From CAZFLY01 sp964519995 (lineage in GTDB: Bacteria; Planctomycetota; Phycisphaerae; Sedimentisphaerales; Anaerobacaceae): a DNA stretch of 49,273 nucleotides. The notes below the pieces were generated by a model. That model did not search any database. It worked only from the letters and a program-made list of their open reading frames with translations, and was not told the DNA's origin. The stretch lies in assembly GCA_964519995.1 (NCBI GenBank), contig CAZFLY010000017.1:1-49273 (forward strand). The letters are read 5' to 3'. This document shows, one piece after another, positions 8,500 through 17,002 of this stretch (position 1 is the first letter of the stretch; each line of letters starts with the position of its first letter). The translations under genes and the position numbers were made by a program.

Positions 8500-8800
8500 G
8501 GTTGGTCCTTACTATTAGCTTTTTTTGTTTTTGCTTAGAGCTTATGGTTCGGCCAAGCTCGTGGTAGAGTTGGTTCCGATATTGCTCCACAACAGAAAGT
8601 TGCTGGAGCATTTGCGGAAGCCCTGCATTAGTGTTTTTGGGTTTGGCTTGGTCTGGTTTTACAGCGGTCGTGGGTGTGAATGCGAATATTTGCTTGAGAC
8701 TCTGTGTCGGCCGAAAATCGGTGATTAGCTGTGGGAACCTACCTAACGTCTGGTAGCATTCGCAGGCGTTTTGACGTCCATCGGCTCGGAGTTTTGCCAT
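8474..8800 (-). CDS. Small unknown protein in flagellar locus
   Basis: I do not recognise this 108-residue protein. I place the start at the ATG at 8800 because GGGGGA stands about eight bases before it; a longer frame from 8845 lacks such a site. The sequence is polar, with a Pro/Lys-rich linker (about 45-60) and a C-terminal helix-forming 'MLQQLSVVEQYRNQLYHELG'. That helix is the sort found in short export chaperones or rod-associated proteins, but this is only a guess. Its 3' end overlaps the FlgB-like gene by 26 bases, implying coupled translation and a role in the same flagellar group. Confidence 0.55.
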   Translation of the reverse strand: MAKLRADGRQNACECYQTLGRFPQLITDFRPTQSLKQIFAFTPTTAVKPDQAKPKNTNAGLPQMLQQLSVVEQYRNQLYHELGRTISSKQKQKKLIVRTNHGFVAIYN

Positions 8801-9042
8801 GCTCAAATTCCCCCCATGTATGTATTGGCAATACAAATTTGCCAAAAGAACCGAAAAAGACGCATTGTTAGTGGCAGGCCGTAGCTTGTCATCCGTGATC
8901 CTTTTTCCTCTTCCATGATTTTTATCAGCGGTGCAGCAGCGAGAATGTCAGCACTAAAGTTGTTCTCGTTCTAAGCCTAAAGCTTATTATCGGCTGTTGT
9001 TAATCAGTCGTTTTTCTGCGTTGTTTGTCCTTTCAAAAAAAA

Positions 9043-9372
9043 TCAATTATCAGCCTCGGTGTACCGAGTGTTGTCGGATTGGTTTTCTGGCGATCCTGTA
9101 ATGTCGCTTTCTTCTTTGGTGAGAATTCGTCTTATTTCGGAAAGCTTTTTTGTTTTTCTGAGTTGAATTATCTGTGAAAGTCTTGCGAATACTGATTCAT
9201 CGTAGAGCCGATGTCCGCCATCAGTCCATTCTGCTTCTTTAATTAAGCCCATTATTGTGTAGTTGTGGATGGTCTGTCGTGAAAAAGGGGAGTAACGGAC
9301 TAACTCGCCGATTCGATAAAGTTTTGTGGGTATTTGAAATGATTGGTTTTTTGTTTGTGATTGCATAGGCAT
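9043..9372 (-). CDS. MerR-family transcriptional regulator
   Basis: The core after the chosen ATG (9372; another ATG lies at 9366) reads 'KLYRIGELVRYSPFSRQTIH', then 'NYTIMGLIKEAEWTDGGHRLYDESVFARLSQI', a complete MerR DNA-binding domain with the signature 'GGHRLYDE'. A short helix 'LRKTKKLSEIRRILTKEE' follows, with no effector domain. The longer frame to 9453 has no likeness upstream of the chosen starts. It is about 109 residues, typical of small MerR/SoxR-like or heat-shock HspR-like repressors and activators. It faces away from the GGDEF gene across a T-rich region containing a dyad (9671-9702). The target is unknown. Confidence 0.85.
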   Translation of the reverse strand: MPMQSQTKNQSFQIPTKLYRIGELVRYSPFSRQTIHNYTIMGLIKEAEWTDGGHRLYDESVFARLSQIIQLRKTKKLSEIRRILTKEESDITGSPENQSDNTRYTEADN

Positions 9373-9453
9373 AGGGCTTTTCACAATGAAAACAACAATA
9401 GCTCGGTTATTAATGATATTGAGTGCTTCGCGTTCAAAATGACCTGTGCCCAC

Positions 9454-9946
9454 TTGGTGAGATTTTTCACAAGGTGTGTAGCATCAAGGCTGGTCAAAAA
9501 CAAATAAGTCATCTCTTGTAACATCTACTCAATGCAAGGCAGTATCACGGCGTATGTATGTTTAAAAGACAAAGGCCGGTAATTGAGCCAGTTTTGGCGG
9601 GATAAAAGGCATTTAAACCTGTGTCCCGCTTGAACTGAGATAAATCAAAAGTTATATAATGCAGAGAAGTATAGTTTATATTTTGCAAAATGTAAAATAC
9701 TATATTTATATGTCAACCCTTTTTTTGTTTTTTTGAAAAAAATCTCAATTTTTTTTCTTAGCTTCCGATCTCCATCATCTTTATCGGGCTATTTTTTTTC
9801 CTCCTCCTTCAAACTAATTTGCTTCTCTCTGAGTTTTTTCTCATAAGGTCGTCTGGTATTTATCTTTTGAAAAATCCCCGTTTTTTCTTTCAATTTGGGC
9901 TTTTTTCCAAACACGTTTTCTAAAATGTCCGATACACGGTCTATGG
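9454..9946. other. AT-rich divergent intergenic region
   Basis: The region holds no gene. From about 9710 to 9800 it is dominated by T-runs, and a palindromic dyad sits at 9671-9702. It must carry the promoters of the MerR regulator (minus) and the GGDEF gene (plus). Confidence 0.6.
9671..9702. promoter_or_regulatory. Putative operator dyad ATTTTGCAAAAT
   Basis: A perfect 12-bp palindrome ATTTTGCAAAAT (9680-9691) is extended by imperfect arms beginning ATAGT and ending AATACTAT. Its place between a MerR regulator and a divergent gene fits an operator. No binding evidence exists. Confidence 0.35.
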
Positions 9947-11083
9947 GTGCATAATTCCTCCTTGATGGATGTTGATTGGGTAAATTTGTACAGTTCTCGG
10001 ACTATGAATCGAGCTGAAAGGAAATCTGAAGACACATTATGCGATCAAGGCAGCGGTATTTCCATCCTTCATCGCATAACACCGCTGGCCCGGCAGATAA
10101 ACTGCCTTGATATTGAGCGAATTGCTGACGTTTGTATCAACGATATCCCCAGCATTGTTGGCGTAAGGTTTGCTTCGCTCTATGTGCTTGACGAGACCAA
10201 TCACATACTTCACCTGCTCAAACACAATCACCCGTTCCGTATCAATAAAATCGTATCACTCAACCAGAGTCCACCATCACCCATGGTTATGGCAGTACGC
10301 AGTAAAGAGCTTATACTTGTGGGTGATATAGATACGCACAAAAAGCCTGTGATTAGAAAATCACAACGTGTTTTTGCTGAAAATTATAAGACGCGTAACT
10401 GTGCTATTGTCCCTTTAATTTGCCAAGATAGGGTGGTTGGTGTTTTAAATTTGGCGGACAAGCTGCAAGACAGTGGTTTTGCTCCAGGAGAAATTGCACT
10501 TGTCGAGCTCTTTAGCCAGTTGGTGGGTGCCTCAATAGGTAATATAAAACTTTTTGAGAGGATACAGCACCAAGCGACGATGGATGGTCTGACCGGTCTT
10601 GTCAATCATAGGACATTTTACGAAATTTTAGAAAAGGAACTCTGGCGATCACGCCGCTACGGAGGAAAAATCTCGCTTATTATGATAGATATTGACAACC
10701 TTAAAAAGATAAATGACACCTATGGACACAGAGCCGGTGATAAGGTCATCAATGAAATCAGCGGGCGAATAAAAGGATGCATCCGGCAAATAGATGTTGC
10801 AGCCAGATACGGCGGTGACGAATTTTCTGTTGTTCTGCCAAATACATCTTTGGGTGATGCCACTGTTGTTTCTGAGCGAATGGTTGATGTAGTTGCGAAT
10901 TCGCCGGTGATATGGCAAAAAGAACAGATACCTGTGTCCATTAGCGTAGGTGTTGGTCAGTACGATACCGACACCAATCCTGAGGACATCACGAGCCGTT
11001 CCGATGAGGCTCTTTATACTGCCAAACAAGCGGGCAAGAACACAGTGAGGATATTTCAGCCTAGCCGAAAGCACAACCCCTGA
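9947..11083 (+). CDS. GAF-domain diguanylate cyclase (GGDEF)
   Basis: The protein makes c-di-GMP from two GTP. A GAF-like sensor covers about 45-205 ('ERIADVCINDIPSIVGVRFA', 'CAIVPLICQDRVVGVLNLAD'). The GGDEF domain covers 210-370 and starts 'QATMDGLTGLVNHRTFYE'. The active-site GGDEF is intact at 289-293 ('YGGDEF'), and RQID at 280-283 is a correctly placed RxxD inhibitory site, so feedback inhibition is expected. No membrane segment is seen. The frame opens with GTG at 9947; ATG codons at 9965 and 10004 are alternatives and none has a strong ribosome site, so the exact start is uncertain. The PilZ protein at 4412 is a candidate receptor. Confidence 0.93.
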   Translation: MHNSSLMDVDWVNLYSSRTMNRAERKSEDTLCDQGSGISILHRITPLARQINCLDIERIADVCINDIPSIVGVRFASLYVLDETNHILHLLKHNHPFRINKIVSLNQSPPSPMVMAVRSKELILVGDIDTHKKPVIRKSQRVFAENYKTRNCAIVPLICQDRVVGVLNLADKLQDSGFAPGEIALVELFSQLVGASIGNIKLFERIQHQATMDGLTGLVNHRTFYEILEKELWRSRRYGGKISLIMIDIDNLKKINDTYGHRAGDKVINEISGRIKGCIRQIDVAARYGGDEFSVVLPNTSLGDATVVSERMVDVVANSPVIWQKEQIPVSISVGVGQYDTDTNPEDITSRSDEALYTAKQAGKNTVRIFQPSRKHNP

Positions 11084-11436
11084 CCTGCACGGCCTGTTGA
11101 CTATCGCTGCGGATTGAAGAAGTTTTGGGGCCGTTGCGAGGATTAAACCAATTGCGAATAATTAATGCGCTTCTTCATGTCATTTCGAGCGAGCCGTAAG
11201 AGCCTGCCCTGAGCGTAGTCGAAGGGCGAGTCGAGAAATCTATTTTAACAGATTTCTCCAATACGGGCCACTCTGTGGCCATCTCGCCGCCGCGTAGTTT
11301 TGGCGAAGCGGGGTCGGTTGAAATGACATAATCGCGAATTTTAATCGCAATCGGTTTTAGCCGCAAGATATCAATGGATATGAAACAAGATATTGGCTGA
11401 CTTTCTATTATCGTTTTTAGCTTTATGCGCGCTGTC
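11084..11436. other. Intergenic region filled by a palindromic repeat
   Basis: No gene is seen. Most of it is the repeat element at 11179-11327. Confidence 0.6.
11179..11327. repeat. Dispersed palindromic element, GTCATTTCGA...GAAATGAC type
   Basis: The element opens with GTCATTTCGA and closes with TTGAAATGAC, with an inner pair GAGAAATCT / AGATTTCTC around 11234-11260. The same ends recur at 26614-26777 and 33771-33864, with half copies at 20664-20709. Size (about 90-170 bp), inverted ends and multiple copies suggest a MITE-like non-autonomous repeat. Confidence 0.8.
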
Positions 11437-13368
11437 CTACGGGTTGTTGTCTGATAGCCAATGAGATGCCATGATTTGAAAGTCGATGAAATTCACTTTG
11501 CAGTCGCCGTTTATATCGCCGGCGATTATGGTTTTGCATAGAGGCTCGCCGAAGTAGGACTTGCTGGCTTCTGCTGTGCCGCCGTATGCACCCATATTGA
11601 TTCGGCCGCCGTTTGGAAATGGCTCTTCTCCAATTGGACTTGCTGGATCGCCGGCATCGATACAAGGACTGGTGACATCGTCCTTTACCCAGGTCTGCTC
11701 ATTTGGATCCCATCGGCCTGCCTGGGATTTCAGATGATAATCGCCATCAATCCAAACCACATTCGGATCGTTGGGTTCAGCAATCTTATTTGGGTCATTT
11801 GCACTAATCCAACGGCCTGGATCAACAAAACACGGGTCAGTGTTAATGTTGCCCATGCCCCATATGACAGCTTCACAGGGATCATAGACTGAATCCTGAC
11901 TGCCTTGGATGTTTGAGTAGGTAATCTCGATTTTTGAGCCATCCTGATTCGAAATCTCATAACCGCCGTTTCTCAGAATACAGTTGATCAATTGAACATG
12001 ATTCGGATATCGATAGGACAGGAAAGCAAAAGCGTTTGCATTCTCTCCTAAATTACCGGTAAGTGTGCAATTCACCAGGATCAAACTGATACCATCATTG
12101 TTATACATCGCGCCACCCCCTCTATTTACACCCCCGCCAATCCATGTTGTCATATTCCCGACAAGCACGCAATTGAGCAGTGTCGATTTGCTCTCTCCAT
12201 AATTGTATATTGCCCCACCATGATACACAGCCATGTTACTTGTAAGAGTACATTTAACCAAACGAGGGCTGGCAGAGTTATTACAAATCGCGCCACCGAA
12301 AGATTCTGCTGAGTTGCCTTTAAAGCTGCAGCCGGTTAAAATCAGCGTGCAATTATAGTTCTCGATTCCACCGCCTCTGCTCGCCAAATTATTGGTGAAT
12401 ATGCAATTGGTCATCCTTGGATCGCTCTTATACCAGTTTCGCATCCCTCCTCCAGCAGTTGTTGCTCGATTGTTAGTGAAGATACAGTTTTTTAATATTG
12501 GGTCACTACCTTGGTTGTATATTCCACCCCCAGAGGATGCTAAGTTGTTATAGAATTCGCAGCCTTCAAGTATTGGGGTGTCTCCAGAATTATTTACGCC
12601 GCCACCTTGTCCATACCAACTCATTACTACATCCGCAATCTGTTCAGTTATATTGCGAGCTACATTTTTATAAAAGATGCAGTTAATAAGTCTGGGACTG
12701 CAATTTGTGTTATACATCCCGCCACCATCACCGGCGAGGTTGCCTTTGAACGTGCAGTTCAACACTTCCGGGCTACCAGAAACATTGTACATGCCACCAC
12801 CTATGGGTTTATATGCCATTGACTCATAAGGAAAATATGGTTCTGCATTCCCGCCGGTGATTATGAAACCGTCGATGACCGCGTTTGGCTCTGTACCGCT
12901 ACCAGTGACTACATGGTAGCTGTTCTCGAGCCGTGTTGGCTCGGCCACCATATCGCAGGGATCGAAAACTTCGACATCGTTGCCAACCAGGTCACCACTG
13001 AGAATAGTCTCATATGCATTAGTATCCCTCATATTAGGATCAGACCTGCCATAGCCTGCATAGCCACCTTTAAGGGAGACGCCGTTTATGAGTTGGAATG
13101 TGGCCTCTCGGTTGCCAGGGGTTTGGGTTGCACCTTGGTCGGGTTTATATATACCTTGGGCAACGCAGATTTCTATCGGCTTTTCAGAAGAATTAGCATC
13201 GGCGAGAGCATCCTGAAGGTATCTATATGCATCAGCCCAACTTGTTCCATTGTTTGCCCCTGCAGCGTCGTCATCTACATAAATGATGTGCCCCAATGTT
13301 GCCGCACAGAACAATGCCAGTAAAAATACCTGTGTTGCTAAAAGATGCCTTAAATTTGTTAGCCGCAT
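11437..13368 (-). CDS. Secreted right-handed beta-helix protein with dockerin-like tail
   Basis: A signal peptide (about 1-27, 'LLATQVFLLALFCAATLG') is followed by 'HIIYVDDDAAGANNGTSWAD', the usual opening of large extracellular beta-helix proteins of Phycisphaerae. Residues about 165-480 are a parallel beta-helix built of repeats of the type 'GGGMYN...SP...NCTF..N.A', like chlamydial Pmp and pectate-lyase-like repeats. The C-terminus carries one dockerin-type calcium loop, 'AGDINGDCKVNFIDFQIMAS'. The protein is probably exported and may bind or act on polysaccharide, but no catalytic residues can be picked out. AGAGG lies near the ATG. It is monocistronic between a repeat and the TraB gene. 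Confidence 0.88.
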   Translation of the reverse strand: MRLTNLRHLLATQVFLLALFCAATLGHIIYVDDDAAGANNGTSWADAYRYLQDALADANSSEKPIEICVAQGIYKPDQGATQTPGNREATFQLINGVSLKGGYAGYGRSDPNMRDTNAYETILSGDLVGNDVEVFDPCDMVAEPTRLENSYHVVTGSGTEPNAVIDGFIITGGNAEPYFPYESMAYKPIGGGMYNVSGSPEVLNCTFKGNLAGDGGGMYNTNCSPRLINCIFYKNVARNITEQIADVVMSWYGQGGGVNNSGDTPILEGCEFYNNLASSGGGIYNQGSDPILKNCIFTNNRATTAGGGMRNWYKSDPRMTNCIFTNNLASRGGGIENYNCTLILTGCSFKGNSAESFGGAICNNSASPRLVKCTLTSNMAVYHGGAIYNYGESKSTLLNCVLVGNMTTWIGGGVNRGGGAMYNNDGISLILVNCTLTGNLGENANAFAFLSYRYPNHVQLINCILRNGGYEISNQDGSKIEITYSNIQGSQDSVYDPCEAVIWGMGNINTDPCFVDPGRWISANDPNKIAEPNDPNVVWIDGDYHLKSQAGRWDPNEQTWVKDDVTSPCIDAGDPASPIGEEPFPNGGRINMGAYGGTAEASKSYFGEPLCKTIIAGDINGDCKVNFIDFQIMASHWLSDNNP

Positions 13369-13674
13369 TGCCTTTGCCTCTGAAATTTGCTCCTATTCCA
13401 GAATACCAGATTTCTTTTATTAAAGCAAAAGTATTTTAGCTCACTTTTTGCTTTGGGCCACATGTGCTAAGCGACGGAGCAAAGACCAAGTAGTATTTGC
13501 TGAACTATCTTGAGACAATATGTGAGGACTCTCAACTCCTGTATCAAGGTGCAACAATAAAAAACTTGTCCGGCTGGAAGCCTCCCGATTGTGAAAGATT
13601 TTCCCACAATCTTTGGGACGCTTATTTGCGAGTTATAGGATTTGGTTTTTGATATGTATGTGTATAATGCAGAA

Positions 13675-14850
13675 TCAGATAGAACGGGCGGCTATCCATA
13701 TACCGGCAAAGTACGTTCCGAGAACGCTGCCAAGATTCGCCAGAGCCACAATCAATAAGATCTTGGTCACTGGATTTGTCCAGAACCCCTTTACTGTTGC
13801 TATAGCATCAGGCAGGTTCTCAAAGTCGGTCACGGTTGGCTTGCTGATCCATGCCTGTACGAGTCCCGCAACCCAGCCGGCGGCAATCATGGGATTTAAG
13901 CTGGTAATTGGGGCGCCTAAAAAGGCTGAGAGGATAGTCAGCGGGTGGGCCAAGGCTATTGCTGCGCCGGCGGCAGAAAGCAGACCATTAACAAATATCC
14001 AGATGTAAATGTTTTGAACCGAGTGAGCCGCGCCTTCCTTGAAGAAGCCATACACGACAAGACCTATGATGGCCGCAGGCAGCCCCCATTTAATAAGACT
14101 GATTGTGACGCTCTTGGGTGGAACCTGTAAAAGTTCATCGAGCGGTTCCTCCTGACCGATGTGTTTTTTGATGCCATCAACGTGACCTGCTCCAACAACA
14201 GCTACGATTGTTTTGCCAGGCGCAGCTCGTATTTTCTGAGCCAAGTAAATATCACGTTCATCGATAAGTCTTCTTTTAATTTGTGGAAATTTCTCGGCGA
14301 ACTCAGCCATTATGCTTTCGAGCTGGTCTTTTCCTTTCAGGTTTTCAATAATGTCTGCGTCAATTTCCTCTTTTGACATGATGCCGAGCATAACGTGTAT
14401 GACTAATTTAAGTTTGTTCCAAAAGCCCAGATAACCCCAGACGCGTTTGAGTGTAATTTCGACGTTGCGGTCAGCCAGTACAAGCTGGGCGCCTGTGGCC
14501 TCAGTTAGTCTTGCAGCTTCGAGCATTTCGGCACCTGGCTGAATGCCGAGTTTTTCGCCCAAACGCCGGTAGAAGGATGTCATAATCAGTTGCGCCAGAA
14601 GAAAGACCGCCTTTTTCCCCTTGATGACCTTGAATATGTCCATTTTCTCCCAGCTATCTTTTTGGATCAGCGCTATGTAACGTCCCCGGCAGAGCTCAAT
14701 GCAGACCGTATCAGGCTGGACCTCTTCAATGGTCTTACGGACATCATCAACGCTTTCCTTTGAGACGTGAGCCGTACCGACAAGGAAAATGTCCTTGTTT
14801 TCGTTTTTGATGTGTGAAACGCGATCAGGCAGTAGAGAATTATCGGTCAT
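13675..14850 (-). CDS. TraB/PrgY-family membrane protein
   Basis: The 391-residue protein has an N-terminal TraB domain with conserved 'IFLVGTAHVSKESVDDV' (about 21-37) and 'TIVAVVGAGHVDGIKKH' (about 214-230), the GxxH motifs of the TraB/Tiki-like fold. It ends with four or five hydrophobic segments (about 255-385). TraB was named for Enterococcus pheromone shutdown; the fold is related to Tiki metalloproteases, but the activity of bacterial homologues is not settled. The ATG has no clear ribosome site. It stands alone; its 3' end is followed by about 300 bases before the beta-helix gene. Confidence 0.88.
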   Translation of the reverse strand: MTDNSLLPDRVSHIKNENKDIFLVGTAHVSKESVDDVRKTIEEVQPDTVCIELCRGRYIALIQKDSWEKMDIFKVIKGKKAVFLLAQLIMTSFYRRLGEKLGIQPGAEMLEAARLTEATGAQLVLADRNVEITLKRVWGYLGFWNKLKLVIHVMLGIMSKEEIDADIIENLKGKDQLESIMAEFAEKFPQIKRRLIDERDIYLAQKIRAAPGKTIVAVVGAGHVDGIKKHIGQEEPLDELLQVPPKSVTISLIKWGLPAAIIGLVVYGFFKEGAAHSVQNIYIWIFVNGLLSAAGAAIALAHPLTILSAFLGAPITSLNPMIAAGWVAGLVQAWISKPTVTDFENLPDAIATVKGFWTNPVTKILLIVALANLGSVLGTYFAGIWIAARSI

Positions 14851-15031
14851 TTTTTATATCAGTCATGTTAGTAAATATGCTTTATTCATCGGCAAGAGGT
14901 TATATGAGACTGAAGTTATAGCTGTAAACGATTTCGCAATTGAGAAAAATAAGATAATCAACAAGTAAGATAATTCGATAATGAAATTTCAAACATGGTC
15001 AAGCATTGCCCAGGATGATTAAGAACGTAAA

Positions 15032-15054
15032 GCCCCCGGCACGGGTCCGGGAGC
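15032..15054. repeat. Orphan REP hairpin of the RAYT-linked family
   Basis: GCCCCCGG-CACGGGT-CCGGGAGC, followed by TAA, matches the units around the RAYT gene at 18.2-19.3 kb in stem, heptamer loop and trailing TAA, with one stem mismatch. It lies 3.4 kb from the transposase gene. Confidence 0.85.
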
Positions 15055-15184
15055 TAATCATTCAAGAAAAAGAACTTGTGGAATTTGGACATTTGGTTGT
15101 TAGGACTTCCGCAGAAAATTTTTACAACACTTGTATCGGCAAGTACTTAGGCTAACCGCAGGCTGATTTCCAAAAATCACAAAA

Positions 15185-15253
15185 ATGCGCACAAATTGAC
15201 AAAAGTGCGCGCATTCTGCGCAGAAATTAACAAAAATTAGCAAAAACGCGCAC
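15185..15253. repeat. Cluster of GCGC-core short repeats
   Basis: ATGCGCAC (15185), GTGCGCGCAT (15205), CTGCGCAG (15216) and ACGCGCAC (15246) are spaced by near-identical 'AAA(T/A)T..CAAAA' linkers. The first two can pair. They could be protein-binding sites or iteron-like remnants. Confidence 0.5.
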
Positions 15254-15589
15254 TATTTTGGCATGCTCCTGATGGAGGGACTTGACTTTTGGATTTTTGG
15301 TCGCAGTTGGGCTTGACAGACTTGACTGTTTGTGCATGCGCAGGCGACTTGCCAACCTGCAATCTGAATTGTCCGACATAGTCACGTTTTCATTGAACGA
15401 AGTTAGAACTGGGGCAACCTTAATATATTTTGTTTTTTGATCTTTAATTCTTTCTTTGCCTTTATAACGTCACTGGAAAAATTAACTGAGTTAATGTGAT
15501 TCTTATGTTGCCTCTTGCATAGGAAAGTGATTAGCCTTAGGATTATACTGATTTATTTGGGAAATCAGTTATGCGAAAGGGGACATAAG

Positions 15590-15844
15590 ATGGCTGAAGA
15601 TATTGTTGGAACGGTTTCGGATTTCTTTGCACATCCGGTTGTTGCAGGCATTGAGCTGACTGGTCCTTTGAAAGTCGGCGATAAAATCAAGATCAAAGGC
15701 CACACCACCGACCTGGAATTGGTGGTCGATTCAATGCAGATAAAAAATGTTGATGTCGAGCAGGCCAAAGCGGGCGATTCGATTGGTATAAAGGTCACCG
15801 ACCGCGTCCGTGCAGGTGATACCGTTTACAAGATTACCGAATAA
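15590..15844 (+). CDS. Stand-alone EF-Tu domain-2-like protein
   Basis: I start this 84-residue protein at the ATG at 15590 because AAAGGGGA precedes it. The frame extends further back without family likeness. It reads 'MAEDIVGTVSDFFAHPVVAG', then 'IELTGPLKVGDKIKIKGHTT' and 'DSIGIKVTDRVRAGDTVYKI', a complete beta-barrel like domain 2 of translational GTPases (EF-Tu/SelB), with no GTPase domain. Such proteins are annotated as translation elongation factor-like proteins in archaea and scattered bacteria; the role is unknown. It is monocistronic. Confidence 0.85.
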   Translation: MAEDIVGTVSDFFAHPVVAGIELTGPLKVGDKIKIKGHTTDLELVVDSMQIKNVDVEQAKAGDSIGIKVTDRVRAGDTVYKITE

Positions 15845-16198
15845 CGTTGCGGCAAACCTTTCATTATTTAGCCTTGCAACCTATCTGGGTGCTTTTGGCT
15901 TTAAGCGATCTCAACAAAAAAAGCTGCCGGGATTCATTCTTAACTTTTCTGACAATCAAGACAATTCTTCTTTACTCACAATATGCAAGATTCCCTCTGC
16001 CTAAATTCTACAGGTTATGACTTTTTTTGAGTTATTTATCTTCATAATCCAACCGATATTATTTGGGTAATATCGGAACTCTCGCCTCTTTTGATTTGAA
16101 CCTACGTTGGATTGTCCGGATTGTAAGACGTCCTATACATTCAAGGAAACACATTTGAGGTTTCCTGCTTTAAAAAACAATCTAACTTAGGGTACTTT
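15845..16198. other. Intergenic region with a strong hairpin
   Basis: No gene is seen. A perfect 9-bp hairpin CCGATATTA-TTTGGG-TAATATCGG lies at 16053-16076. It could end transcription of the small gene upstream, although no clear T-run follows. Confidence 0.55.
16053..16076. terminator. Perfect 9-bp stem-loop, possible terminator
   Basis: CCGATATTA and TAATATCGG pair exactly around TTTGGG. It lies 210 bases after the EF-Tu-like gene and 120 bases before the HNH gene. The missing U-tract makes a terminator role uncertain. Confidence 0.35.
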
Positions 16199-16975
16199 AT
16201 GCAACCTTACAAAGACATACGACGGTCGAATATGTATGCCCCGTATGGCACTTGCAGAAGATGCGGCTGGTCGGGAAAAGATTGGGGATTCAAGTATCAC
16301 AGTTTTTGTAGAAGGTGTTACAAAATATGGCGAAAGGAGAAGGCAAAGGAAAATCGAAAGTACAAGTTTCCTAAAGACAACGTGGAATTGTCTGATAGTA
16401 TAGTTGTTACAGAACATGTGTACAATAGACTTCAGCGTCGAGCGAAACACGCTTTAGGTCCCACTCCAAACTACTTTCTTGCTCGCATCATACCAATTAT
16501 TATTGGAGTAGGCGCAATCTATCTAATGAGAAAAACAGATTCCGAAAATGGAGCAGCACTAACTATAATAATGCTTGGGGGTTTTTCCCTTGCAGTATTA
16601 TTTTTCAATATCTTCCAATGTGCATGGGAGAAACGAGTTAAGAACAAGACCATAGAGTTGGCCGAATTTCGAAAACAAGATATAAAGGAACAACGACGCT
16701 TCTATTCTAGTGCTGAATGGAGAATTATCCGAGAACAAGTCATAAAAGAGCAAAAGCATGTTTGCCAGAAATGTGGCTGCCGAATTACAAGCGATTATGA
16801 CCTAACAGTAGATCATATCAAGCCGAGGAGCAAATTTCCTGAACTTGCTTTAGACAAATCCAATCTGCAAGTTCTGTGTCGAAGGTGTAATTCTGCCAAG
16901 GGAGCAAACTATGATGAATCAATTATAACAGATGATGAAATACTCTCAGAAACTATCAAGAACATAGAATCATAA
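16199..16975 (+). CDS. Membrane-anchored HNH endonuclease with zinc-ribbon head
   Basis: Order of parts in 258 residues: an N-terminal CxxC pair set ('GTCRRCGWSG' and 'HSFCRRCYK', about 18-44) that looks like a zinc ribbon; two hydrophobic segments (about 94-110 'FLARIIPIIIGVGAIYL' and 120-140 'LTIIMLGGFSLAVLFFNIF'); then a classical HNH nuclease (about 180-245) with 'CQKCGC', 'LTVDHIKPRSKFPEL' and 'NLQVLCRRCNSAKG'. The catalytic His is in 'VDHIKP'. Both the ribbon and the nuclease would face the cytosol. The local sequence is AT-richer than its neighbours, hinting at transfer. An unknown gene follows after 27 bases. Role: DNA or RNA cleavage; a defence function is only a guess. Confidence 0.82.
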   Translation: MQPYKDIRRSNMYAPYGTCRRCGWSGKDWGFKYHSFCRRCYKIWRKEKAKENRKYKFPKDNVELSDSIVVTEHVYNRLQRRAKHALGPTPNYFLARIIPIIIGVGAIYLMRKTDSENGAALTIIMLGGFSLAVLFFNIFQCAWEKRVKNKTIELAEFRKQDIKEQRRFYSSAEWRIIREQVIKEQKHVCQKCGCRITSDYDLTVDHIKPRSKFPELALDKSNLQVLCRRCNSAKGANYDESIITDDEILSETIKNIES

Positions 16976-17002
16976 TAGTTTCTCAATTTCAATGAGGATG
17001 AT

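Larger units (their letters stand above)
14851..15589. other. Long intergenic region with a REP hairpin and GCGC-rich short repeats
   Basis: No gene is seen before the ATG at 15590. Two structures stand out: a REP-type hairpin at 15032-15054 and a cluster of short GCGC-core palindromes at 15185-15253. The promoter of the following small gene must lie in the last 200 bases. Confidence 0.6.
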
